A stretch of 64,000 nucleotides of DNA from Lysinibacillus sp. KCTC 33748. GTDB lineage: Bacteria > Bacillota > Bacilli > Bacillales_A > Planococcaceae. The notes beneath the pieces were generated by a model, which saw nothing but the letters and a program-made list of their open reading frames with translations, was not told the origin of the DNA and did no database searches. Numbering within the stretch: the stretch's first letter is position 1; every line of letters starts with the position of its first letter. Of the stretch, positions 57,685 to 64,000 are shown piece after piece. The DNA lies in the NCBI RefSeq assembly GCF_002237755.1, contig NZ_MWSJ01000003.1, forward strand, positions 62,001 through 126,000. Direction: 5' to 3'. Both the position numbers and the translations under genes were made by a program.

Positions 57685-58131
57685 ATGACAAACGCAGTGG
57701 AACAAGAAAGTATTAAAGTAATTGTTTTTCAACTAGCAGATAAAGAATATGCGATTCCAGTGTCACATGTACAAGGGATTGAAAAACTAATGCATATTAC
57801 ACGTGTACCGAAAACGGAAAAATACGTAAAAGGTGTTATTAACCTACGCGGTGTCGTAACGCCAATTGTTGATTTACGTGAACGATTTGAATTACCGATC
57901 TCTGAGCATGAAGAAACAACACGCATCATCATTATTTCATTAGAAGATATGGAAGTAGGTTTCGTCGTTGACTCTGCAAATGATGTGTTAGACATCCCAG
58001 CTGACTCGATTGAACCACAGCCTGAAGTAGTAGGTTCACTGGAAGAAGAGTTTATTTCAGGAGTAGCCAAAATAGATAAACGATTATTAATTTTATTGCA
58101 TTTAGAGAAAGTATTAAATCCACTAAAGTAG
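57685..58131 (+). CDS. cheW: Chemotaxis coupling protein CheW
   Basis: CheW couples receptors to CheA. The 148 residues are a single SH3-like CheW domain with VPKTEKYVKGVINLRGVV-type and VDLRERF segments. No receiver domain is attached, so it is CheW, not CheV. Start after AGAGGTG; cheC follows after 9 bases. Confidence 0.96.
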   Translation: MTNAVEQESIKVIVFQLADKEYAIPVSHVQGIEKLMHITRVPKTEKYVKGVINLRGVVTPIVDLRERFELPISEHEETTRIIIISLEDMEVGFVVDSANDVLDIPADSIEPQPEVVGSLEEEFISGVAKIDKRLLILLHLEKVLNPLK

Positions 58132-58140
58132 GGATCGATA

Positions 58141-58773
58141 ATGACATATAATCAAAAGATTACATCACTACATTTAGACGTATTAAAGGAAATTGGTAAT
58201 ATAGGTGCTGCGCATGCTGCGACAGCACTTTCCAATTTGCTTGGTAAAAAAATTGATATGCGAGTACCAAAGGTTGAAATGGTGTCCTTTAATGACATGA
58301 TGGAGCTTGCAGGAGGATCTGAAAATGTCGTAGTAGGAATCTATTTACGCATTGAAGGTGATGCTGAAGGTAGTATGTTTTTTATCCTGCCAATTGAACA
58401 AGCAAATCGTTTTATCCGTCGTCTCATATTTGATGAATCATTCGACTTTAAAAAACGACCTGTTTCAGAGTTGGGGTTATCCGCTATGCAGGAAATGGGT
58501 AATATTTTATCCGGCTCTTATTTATCGGCATTGTCTGACTTTACGAGTTTGAAAATTTATCCAACTGTACCAGGACTAAGTGTTGACATGTTTGGTGCCA
58601 TTATTAGTATTGGCTTGATTGAATTATCACACGTTAGCGATAATGTGATCGTCATAAACACATCCATTTTTGAAGACGGTGTAGAGGACCAGGAAACAGT
58701 AAGAGGTCATTTCTTCTTATTACCAGATCCAGACTCATTTGATGCTATTTTTAAAGCATTAGGAGTTTCATAA
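58141..58773 (+). CDS. cheC: CheY-P phosphatase CheC
   Basis: CheC dephosphorylates CheY-P and binds CheD. The 210 residues hold two internally repeated sites: LKEIGNIGAAHAATALS and AMQEMGNILSGSYLSALS, each with the conserved Glu and Asn. The ribosome site is poor. cheD starts on the base after its stop. Confidence 0.96.
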   Translation: MTYNQKITSLHLDVLKEIGNIGAAHAATALSNLLGKKIDMRVPKVEMVSFNDMMELAGGSENVVVGIYLRIEGDAEGSMFFILPIEQANRFIRRLIFDESFDFKKRPVSELGLSAMQEMGNILSGSYLSALSDFTSLKIYPTVPGLSVDMFGAIISIGLIELSHVSDNVIVINTSIFEDGVEDQETVRGHFFLLPDPDSFDAIFKALGVS

Positions 58774-59280
58774 ATGATGCTAAACAGTAGTGATGGCCAA
58801 GTTATAAAAGTTGGAATTGCACAAATGGATGTAGTAAAGTTACCAAATACGATAAGAACATCAGGTCTTGGGTCTTGTGTAGGAGTCATTTTATATGACG
58901 AATCAAAAAAAATTGCTGGTTTAATACATGTGATGTTGCCAGATTCGAGTTTAGGTAGACAAGAGTCAATAAATGTGGCTAAATTTGCTGACACAGGCAT
59001 TGCGGCAATGATTGACTTATTAAAGTTAGAAGGCGTTCAAAAATTCAAGCTAAAGGCAAAAATTGCGGGTGGTGCGCAAATGTTTCAATTCACTTCAGAT
59101 AAAGACTCCATGCGCATCGGCCCACGTAATGTAGAAGCTGTAAAGCATGAGCTGAAGCGTCATGGAATTCGTTTAGTTGCCGAAGACACAGGCGGCAACA
59201 GTGGTAGAACAATTGAATTTAATCCTGCGACGTCGACATTACATATTCGAACGGTTAACCAAGGAGTGAGCGAAATATAA
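58774..59280 (+). CDS. cheD: Chemoreceptor glutamine deamidase CheD
   Basis: CheD deamidates receptor glutamines and is recruited by CheC. The 168 residues contain the catalytic Cys35 in GLGSCVGV and His52 in GLIHVMLPDS. KIAGGAQMF and DTGGNSGRTIEF also belong to the family. Two adjacent ATG codons could start it. The stop overlaps the next start (TAATG). Confidence 0.96.
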   Translation: MMLNSSDGQVIKVGIAQMDVVKLPNTIRTSGLGSCVGVILYDESKKIAGLIHVMLPDSSLGRQESINVAKFADTGIAAMIDLLKLEGVQKFKLKAKIAGGAQMFQFTSDKDSMRIGPRNVEAVKHELKRHGIRLVAEDTGGNSGRTIEFNPATSTLHIRTVNQGVSEI

Positions 59281-59654
59281 TGTTCGGTTCTATTTTTTAT
59301 AACCTATGGGGTGCGTTAATTGCCTTTTCTATATATTTTTTTAGTACATTTCTAAAACCCTATACACCATTACGTATTATCGTAGGGTCATTTGTGGCGG
59401 GAATAATTATGTTTTTCGTCATGTATATTGTCAGATTTTTAATTGCTTACGTTTTATTCACACCTGAGGACGATGAAGAACTCGTTGAAGGTGAGCATGA
59501 AGAAAATGAATCTGAGAATCCAGAGGAAGAAAATCAAGAAGCACCGACGGCTAATTCAACCGTGGAGTTTCAAGATGAGAACTCGGAAGAGATTGCTCAG
59601 GCTGTACGAACGATGATGAATCGTGAGGCGGATCAACAATTAAATAATGCTTAA
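59280..59654 (+). CDS. Unrecognised membrane protein at the end of the fla/che operon
   Basis: I do not recognise this 124-residue protein. It has two hydrophobic segments (about 9-24 and 33-59, separated by LKPYTPLR). A strongly acidic Glu/Asn tail (about 62-100) and a short helix EIAQAVRTMMNREADQQLNN at the C-terminus follow. Its ATG overlaps the cheD stop, so it is translated with the chemotaxis genes. A terminator follows immediately, making it the last gene of the fla/che transcript. B. subtilis has sigD directly after cheD instead. Confidence 0.75.
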   Translation: MFGSIFYNLWGALIAFSIYFFSTFLKPYTPLRIIVGSFVAGIIMFFVMYIVRFLIAYVLFTPEDDEELVEGEHEENESENPEEENQEAPTANSTVEFQDENSEEIAQAVRTMMNREADQQLNNA

Positions 59655-59685
59655 AAAAGGGAGTCGCAAGTAGCGGCTCTTTTTA
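59653..59685 (+). terminator. Terminator of the fla/che operon
   Basis: GAGTCGC (59661-59667) pairs with GCGGCTC (59673-59679) with one G-T pair; flanking A and T runs extend the stem and form the tail. Confidence 0.82.
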
Positions 59686-59812
59686 GTTATCTTAATTCTT
59701 TTGCAAATTCTTATTTTATAGCTTAGGGTGTTTTAACGGATTTTGACTATATCCGAACTAACAGATACTGACACATAAATGTAAAGAATCTGTGATAGAG
59801 TACGAGAAACAA

Positions 59813-59841
59813 ATGAAATTATAGTCGATTCTTGTTATAAT
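59813..59841 (+). promoter_or_regulatory. Candidate SigA-type promoter of sigD
   Basis: ATGAAA (59813-59818), 17-bp spacer and consensus TATAAT (59836-59841). It implies a leader of about 230 bases that contains the hairpin and tandem repeat. Confidence 0.55.
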
Positions 59842-59942
59842 ATAGGAAAGAATTAGATGGGTTTTTATGTTAAGGTCTAATAACTAGTAACGCTTTGTTG
59901 TTTATGCCGAGGCATAATGTATTTTCTTTCAATAAATGTTTA

Positions 59943-60012
59943 CGTAGCGAAAGTGAAACGTCAGTTACAAGTGTGTTCGTAACGAAAGTGAAACGTCAGT
60001 TACAAATGTTTT
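59943..60012 (+). repeat. 35-bp tandem repeat before sigD (copy H)
   Basis: Two adjacent 35-bp units, 59943-59977 and 59978-60012, differ at three positions. Each contains CGAAAGTGAAACGTCAGTTA. They resemble, in inverted orientation, the modules of copies B and G. A TATGCCGAGGCATA hairpin, as at the right ends of copies A and B, lies 25 bp upstream. Confidence 0.85.
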
Positions 60013-60077
60013 TTGTATTGATATAAGACAGTGGCAAACAGGCGCATAAATGCGTTTTTCTTAGAGAGGTGGATTAC

Positions 60078-60848
60078 ATGACACAACCAATTCTGAACGA
60101 TGAACAAAAGCTGTGGAACCGCTGGATAAATGAACGTGATCCAGATGCAGGTGATTTGCTTATAAAAAAATATATTTCGCTAGTATCTTATCATGTACAA
60201 CGTATTGGAGCGAGCTTACCAAAGAGTGTATCGCGAGACGATTTAATGAGCTTAGGTATGGTAGGTCTGTTTGATGCGTTGAATAAATTTGATATTAATA
60301 GAGACTTGAAATTTGATACATATGCTTCTTTTAGAGTAAGAGGAGCCATTATTGATGGTTTACGTAAAGAAGATTGGTTGCCACGGTCAGCACGTGAAAA
60401 GGCGAAAAAGTTAGATGTACAGATTGAGCAGTTAGAACAAAAATATATGCGTCATGTAACACCTGAGGAACTTGCGGAACATATGGCTTTACCTGTTGAG
60501 GACGTTTACCAAACTGTACAGGAGCATTTCTTCTCAAATGTTCTTTCCATTAATGAGCAGCAAGATCAAGAGGAGACTGATGGAAAGTCATTTGTTATTC
60601 GTGATGATACGACGAAGACACCTGAGCAAGCTGTCGTTAAGTCAGAACTGCTTGGGGATTTAGCGGAAAATATCCAAAAGCTCAATGATAAGGAGCAGCT
60701 AGTACTTAGTTTGTTTTATACGGAGGAATTAACACTAACAGAAATTGGAGAAATGCTTGAATTATCTACATCACGTATTTCACAAATCCACTCTAAGGCG
60801 CTATTAAAGCTACGGAAATTATTAACTAATGAAATGATTAATGCATAA
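60078..60848 (+). CDS. sigD: Motility sigma factor SigD
   Basis: SigD (FliA/sigma-28 family) directs late flagellar, chemotaxis and autolysin genes. ATG 60078 after AGAGGTGG gives 256 residues (254 in B. subtilis). Region 2 has LMSLGMVGLFDALNKFD and FDTYASFRVRGAIIDGLR. Region 3 follows LPRSAREKAKK, and region 4.2 has LTEIGEMLELSTSRISQIHSKAL. Unlike in B. subtilis, a terminator and a promoter candidate separate it from the fla/che operon. Confidence 0.97.
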   Translation: MTQPILNDEQKLWNRWINERDPDAGDLLIKKYISLVSYHVQRIGASLPKSVSRDDLMSLGMVGLFDALNKFDINRDLKFDTYASFRVRGAIIDGLRKEDWLPRSAREKAKKLDVQIEQLEQKYMRHVTPEELAEHMALPVEDVYQTVQEHFFSNVLSINEQQDQEETDGKSFVIRDDTTKTPEQAVVKSELLGDLAENIQKLNDKEQLVLSLFYTEELTLTEIGEMLELSTSRISQIHSKALLKLRKLLTNEMINA

Positions 60849-60884
60849 TAATCCTTGTATACATATCGTTGAAGGAGGGGTCTT

Positions 60885-61193
60885 ATGAGTTTAAAGGGTG
60901 TCGAACTACAAATAGCTATTCCCAAAACATTTGAAGCAGGAAAAATGGCTGATCAGGCACAACAACAAACTTTGGCTCAGCAAGCACATGCAAATGAAGC
61001 GTTAAAAAAAGAAGTAGAACGCAAGCAAAAAATTGTGAATACTTCAGAGGGTGCGGATGGGATAAGTGAAGATGAAGAAGCAGGTGGCGAGTATATAAAA
61101 GGTACTCGAAAAAAGAAAAATAAGGATAACGAGAAGCCAGAAATGCAAGCGCAGCATCCGTTTAAAGGGAATTTCGTGGATTTTAGTGGATAG
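60885..61193 (+). CDS. Small unrecognised protein between sigD and the SwrB-like gene
   Basis: This 102-residue soluble protein starts MSLKGVELQIAIPKTFEAGK and continues with a Gln/Ala-rich helix (about 25-50), an acidic stretch (DEEAGGE) and a basic patch (TRKKKNKDNEK), ending FKGNFVDFSG. No membrane segment or catalytic motif is visible. The start follows GGAGGGG. I have an unverified recollection of small proteins with an ELQIAIPKT-like start in Firmicute motility clusters. Its position suggests a motility-linked role. Confidence 0.7.
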   Translation: MSLKGVELQIAIPKTFEAGKMADQAQQQTLAQQAHANEALKKEVERKQKIVNTSEGADGISEDEEAGGEYIKGTRKKKNKDNEKPEMQAQHPFKGNFVDFSG

Positions 61194-61202
61194 GAGTTTA
61201 CT

Positions 61203-61799
61203 ATGACAATCATACTAATTGCGGTTCTATTTATTTTACAGCTACTTTCATTTTATTTCCTTATTATATTAAATACGAAGCTAGCAAAATTTAAGGACTT
61301 AGAAAAAAAACAGGAGCGCTTAATGCGTGAAATGGATGACACCATCAGTGTCTATTTAGCTGAGATGAAAGATGAAAATGATCGCCTCATTCAAGAGCTG
61401 CAAAGAGTTTCAAAGTCTGAAACTCAAACGAATGCTGTGGAACAGGAAGAACAGATTGTGAGACAACAGGAGAAGGAACAGCAACCTTCTCTGACAAAGG
61501 AAGGAAGCACAGTAGATGGTTCTATTGGTCTAGATCAGGAACCTCGCGTTTATGTGCCCAAAAATATCGTAGCCAATGCGTATTCACGCCAGCAGCAATC
61601 TGGAGCTAAAGCTGAAGCTAAGGTGGTACATTCGGCCCGACAAGCAAGTGAGGCAACCGAAAAGGAAGAAGCTAAGCCAGTAACATTGGAACAACAAGCT
61701 ATTAATTTAGCGAAACAAGGGAAAACATCAGAAGAAATTGCAAAACAGCTTCAAAAAGGAAAAACAGAAATCGAGCTTTTATTGAAATTTCACAACTAA
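61203..61799 (+). CDS. SwrB-like (YlxL) motility protein
   Basis: The 198 residues share the layout of B. subtilis SwrB: an N-terminal membrane segment (about 2-24, IILIAVLFILQLLSFYFLIIL), a coiled coil (about 28-75), a low-complexity Gln/Glu/Ala linker, and a C-terminal helix-turn-helix-like part (AINLAKQGKTSEEIAKQLQ). SwrB promotes assembly of active export gates. Sequence similarity is modest, so the call rests on layout and on the position after sigD. Confidence 0.72.
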   Translation: MTIILIAVLFILQLLSFYFLIILNTKLAKFKDLEKKQERLMREMDDTISVYLAEMKDENDRLIQELQRVSKSETQTNAVEQEEQIVRQQEKEQQPSLTKEGSTVDGSIGLDQEPRVYVPKNIVANAYSRQQQSGAKAEAKVVHSARQASEATEKEEAKPVTLEQQAINLAKQGKTSEEIAKQLQKGKTEIELLLKFHN

Positions 61800-61804
61800 A
61801 ACAG

Positions 61805-61833
61805 TTGCGAATAGGGTAAAGCTATGATATAGT
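61805..61833 (+). promoter_or_regulatory. SigA-type promoter of rpsB-tsf
   Basis: TTGCGA (61805-61810), 17-bp spacer and TATAGT (61828-61833), six bases after the swrB-like stop codon. Confidence 0.65.
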
Positions 61834-61839
61834 TGCAAA

Positions 61840-61956
61840 TGGTGTTATTAATACACACGCATTTTGATGTAGTAAGTGGTGCTCTAAGCTTAGGGTAGCT
61901 TGTTGCAAGTGATAAATGCGGAGGATAAAAACCAAACATACTAGGAGGAAATACAC
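61840..61956 (+). ncRNA. Structured rpsB 5' leader
   Basis: A closing helix GCATTT/AAATGC (61859-61864 with 61914-61919) encloses TGC/GCA (61880 with 61905) and the hairpin AAGCT/AGCTT (61886-61901), ending just before GGAGGATAAAAACC and the ribosome site. Leaders of r-protein genes are often autoregulatory; S2 binding here is inference. Confidence 0.45.
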
Positions 61957-62676
61957 ATGTCAGTAATTTCTATGAAACAATTACTTGAAGCTGGTGTACA
62001 TTTCGGTCACCAAACTCGTCGTTGGAACCCAAAAATGAAGAAATATATCTTCGTTGAGCGTAACGGGATCTACATCATCGACTTACAAAAAACTGTTAAA
62101 AAATTAGAGGAAGCTTATGACTTCATGCGTCAAGTTGGTCAAGACGGTGGTAAAGTTCTTTTCGTTGGTACGAAAAAACAAGCACAAGAAGCAATCAAAG
62201 ATGAAGCTGAACGTTCAGGCAACTACTACATCAACCAACGTTGGTTAGGTGGTACTCTTACAAACTTCGGTACTATTCAAAAACGTGTTGCACGTATGAA
62301 AGCAATCGAAAAAATGGAAGAAGATGGAACTTTCGAAGTTCTTCCTAAAAAAGAAGTAATCCAACTTAAAAAAGAACACGAACGTCTAATCAAATTCTTA
62401 GGCGGTATCCGTGATATGCACGCTCTTCCAGACGTAATGTTCGTGGTTGACCCACGTAAAGAACGCATTGCTGTTGCAGAAGCTATTAAATTAAACATCC
62501 CTCTAGTAGGTATTGTTGATACAAACTGTGATCCAGATGAAATCGACTACGTAATCCCTGCTAATGACGATGCTATTCGCGCTGTTAAACTTTTAACTGC
62601 TAAAATGGCTGACGCTTTAATCGAGTCAAAACAAGGTGAAGAAGAAGCTCCAGCTGTAGAAGCTGCTGCTGAGTAA
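61957..62676 (+). CDS. rpsB: 30S ribosomal protein S2
   Basis: S2 is a late-binding 30S protein near the platform. The 239 residues begin [20 protein letters not shown] and include [12 protein letters not shown], with an acidic Glu/Ala C-terminal tail. Codon use is that of a highly expressed gene. A strong hairpin lies between it and tsf. Confidence 0.98.
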   Translation: MSVISMKQLLEAGVHFGHQTRRWNPKMKKYIFVERNGIYIIDLQKTVKKLEEAYDFMRQVGQDGGKVLFVGTKKQAQEAIKDEAERSGNYYINQRWLGGTLTNFGTIQKRVARMKAIEKMEEDGTFEVLPKKEVIQLKKEHERLIKFLGGIRDMHALPDVMFVVDPRKERIAVAEAIKLNIPLVGIVDTNCDPDEIDYVIPANDDAIRAVKLLTAKMADALIESKQGEEEAPAVEAAAE

Positions 62677-62687
62677 TTCACGTTTAG

Positions 62688-62728
62688 AAAAAGGTGATAA
62701 GTGGCTCAGGACCCTTATCACCTTTTTT
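62688..62728 (+). terminator. Terminator or attenuator between rpsB and tsf
   Basis: A 14-nt arm AAAAAGGTGATAAG (62688-62701) pairs with CTTATCACCTTTTT (62714-62727) around a 12-base loop. It has all features of an intrinsic terminator although the two genes are normally co-transcribed. Confidence 0.9.
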
Positions 62729-62777
62729 AGAACCTATCACTAAAATTTGTACAACCAATTTGAGGAGGAAACACTAA

Positions 62778-63665
62778 ATGGCAAACATTACTGCACAATT
62801 AGTAAAAGAATTACGCGAAAAAACTGGCGCTGGAATGATGGATTGTAAAAAAGCGTTAGTACAAACTGATGGCGATTTAGATGCTGCAATCGATTTCCTA
62901 CGTGAAAAAGGTCTTTCTTCAGCTGCTAAAAAAGCTGACCGTATCGCTGCAGAAGGTACAACTTATATCTTAGAACAAGGTAACGAAGCAATCATCCTTG
63001 AAGTAAACGCTGAAACTGACTTCGTTTCTAAAAACGAAAAATTCCAAGTGTTAGTTGCTTCTTTAGCTGAGCAATTACTTGCTGCTAAACCTGCAACAGT
63101 TGAAGCTGCATTAGAGCTTGCAAATGCTGAAGGTGTGAAAATTGCTGACCAAATTTCAACTGCAGTTGCAACAATCGGTGAAAAAATCACTCTTCGTCGT
63201 TACGAAGTGAAAACAAAAACTGATGCAGATGCATTCGGTTCTTATTTACACATGGGCGGTCGTATCGGTGTGTTAGTTACTTTAGAAGGTTCTGCAGATG
63301 CTTCTGCTGCAAAAGATGTTGCAATGCATATCGCTGCTATTAACCCTACTTACGTTTCTCGCGATGAAGTTTCTGCTGAAGAAGTTGAACGTGAGCGTAA
63401 AGTATTAACTGAACAAGCTCTTAACGAAGGTAAACCAGAAAACATCGTAGCAAAAATGGTTGAAGGTCGTCTTGGTAAATACTTCGAAGATGTTTGCTTA
63501 CTTGACCAAACATTCGTTAAAAACTCAGATCAAAAAGTACGTGATTTCGTTGCTTCAACTGGCGGTTCAGTAAACGGCTTCGTACGTTATGCTGTTGGTG
63601 AAGGTATCGAAAAACGTGAAGACAACTTCGCTGAAGAAGTAATGAGCCAAGTTAAAGGTAACTAA
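62778..63665 (+). CDS. tsf: Translation elongation factor Ts
   Basis: EF-Ts regenerates EF-Tu-GTP. The 295 residues have the signature [16 protein letters not shown] at the N-terminus, the [10 protein letters not shown] core motif and [15 protein letters not shown]. Start after GAGGAGG. No independent promoter is obvious between the rpsB terminator and tsf, so expression probably depends on read-through. Confidence 0.98.
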   Translation: MANITAQLVKELREKTGAGMMDCKKALVQTDGDLDAAIDFLREKGLSSAAKKADRIAAEGTTYILEQGNEAIILEVNAETDFVSKNEKFQVLVASLAEQLLAAKPATVEAALELANAEGVKIADQISTAVATIGEKITLRRYEVKTKTDADAFGSYLHMGGRIGVLVTLEGSADASAAKDVAMHIAAINPTYVSRDEVSAEEVERERKVLTEQALNEGKPENIVAKMVEGRLGKYFEDVCLLDQTFVKNSDQKVRDFVASTGGSVNGFVRYAVGEGIEKREDNFAEEVMSQVKGN

Positions 63666-63713
63666 TTTAGCTTGCATTTGATCCTAATCAAATAATAACT
63701 AGATTTTCTAGAC

Positions 63714-63754
63714 AAAAAATGGGGAACACAACATAGCGTGTTCCCTATTTTTCC
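63714..63754 (+). terminator. tsf terminator
   Basis: GGGAACAC (63722-63729) pairs perfectly with GTGTTCCC (63738-63745), flanked by an A run and TATTTTT. Confidence 0.93.
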
Positions 63755-63780
63755 GAGATTAGCGAAAAAAAGTTAAAATT

Positions 63781-64000
63781 GGCTCGTCACCAAAAGTTGC
63801 GGATAACATTTATTAAACCGTATGCTATGTATATAAGTTGATCTTCGTTACGACTGGACGATTCCTTGGGATCAGCGATAGAGGAACGGAGGCTAAAACC
63901 ATCACATCCTGTGATAACGCTTTCGTGACCAACATCATGCTGCTGCCGCTACGCTAGCACTACGCTTTCGCGCGAAAAACATCTGTTGGCCCAAGCGGCT
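63781..64000 (+). repeat. Intergenic repeat copy F, cut by the window end
   Basis: It begins GGCTCGTCACCAAAAG and runs through TATATAAGTTGAT and GGCTAAAACCATCACATCCT, closely matching copy D. After AACATC it carries a module (CTGCTGCCGCTACGCT ... TTTCGCGCGAAAAACATCTG) before TTGGCCCAAGC that copy D lacks. The right end lies outside the window. The 335 bases after tsf hold only the terminator and this repeat. Confidence 0.8.

Larger units (their letters stand above)
59686..60077 (+). other. fla/che-sigD intergenic region
   Basis: Of the 423 bp between the two genes, the first 32 are terminator. A promoter candidate (59813-59841), the hairpin TTTATGCCGAGGCATAAT (59902-59919) and the 35-bp tandem repeat (59943-60012) follow. 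I see no ORF. CGGAT and ATCCG around 59740 form a small inverted repeat. Confidence 0.55.

Noticed and set aside
59943..60012. Tandem 35-bp units as a CRISPR array
   Set aside because: Units are directly adjacent with no spacers and no cas genes nearby; they match dispersed modules.

Overview
The window looks like chromosomal core DNA of a low-GC, motile, endospore-former-type Firmicute, most likely Lysinibacillus or a close relative (Planococcaceae/Bacillaceae). This rests on the AT-rich sequence with AGGAGG-type ribosome sites, on proteins closely resembling Bacillus subtilis orthologues (FapR, CodY, FliY, SwrB-like, FlhF/FlhG), and on a gene order matching the B. subtilis recG to tsf region almost gene for gene. 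All 67 recognised genes lie on the + strand. The genus is an inference from recalled sequence; no search was run.

Layout. (1) 1-4782: end of recG, then the fatty-acid and phospholipid set fapR-plsX-fabD-fabG-acpP, with a clear FapR operator over the fapR start site. (2) 5060-12620: rnc-smc-ftsY and ylxM-ffh (RNA processing, chromosome organisation, SRP targeting). (3) 12648-17954: ribosome and translation genes rpsP-khpA, rimM-trmD, rplS, then a type I signal peptidase, rbgA and rnhB. (4) 18406-31706: a FliK-like/FlhB-C-like pair (ylqG/ylqH type), sucCD, dprA, topA, trmFO, xerC, hslVU and codY. (5) 32659-59654: the fla/che operon, flgB to cheD, plus one unrecognised membrane protein. It encodes the basal body, C ring, export gate, hook, stator accessory MotE, FlhF/FlhG placement proteins and the CheA/W/Y/B/C/D chemotaxis core. 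(6) 60078-61799: sigD, a small unrecognised protein and a SwrB-like protein, separated from the fla/che operon by a terminator. (7) 61957-63665: rpsB and tsf.

There is no prophage, insertion sequence, CRISPR array, tRNA or rRNA, and I find no self-contained new enzymatic system. The main non-textbook content is in the intergenic DNA. A family of modular, non-coding repeats occurs at about nine places. Some copies carry a 35-bp module, single, doubled or inverted; one pair of copies shows an 'empty' and a 'filled' version. The elements can fill exactly the interval between one gene's stop codon and the next gene's ribosome site. One copy sits inside the fla/che operon between fliE and fliF. 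Other points of interest are a GC-rich hairpin between the ribosome site and start codon of swrD, a sigD gene uncoupled from the fla/che transcript, a long inverted repeat over the ylxM-ffh promoter, and an HslV whose N-terminus favours a threonine rather than a serine nucleophile.
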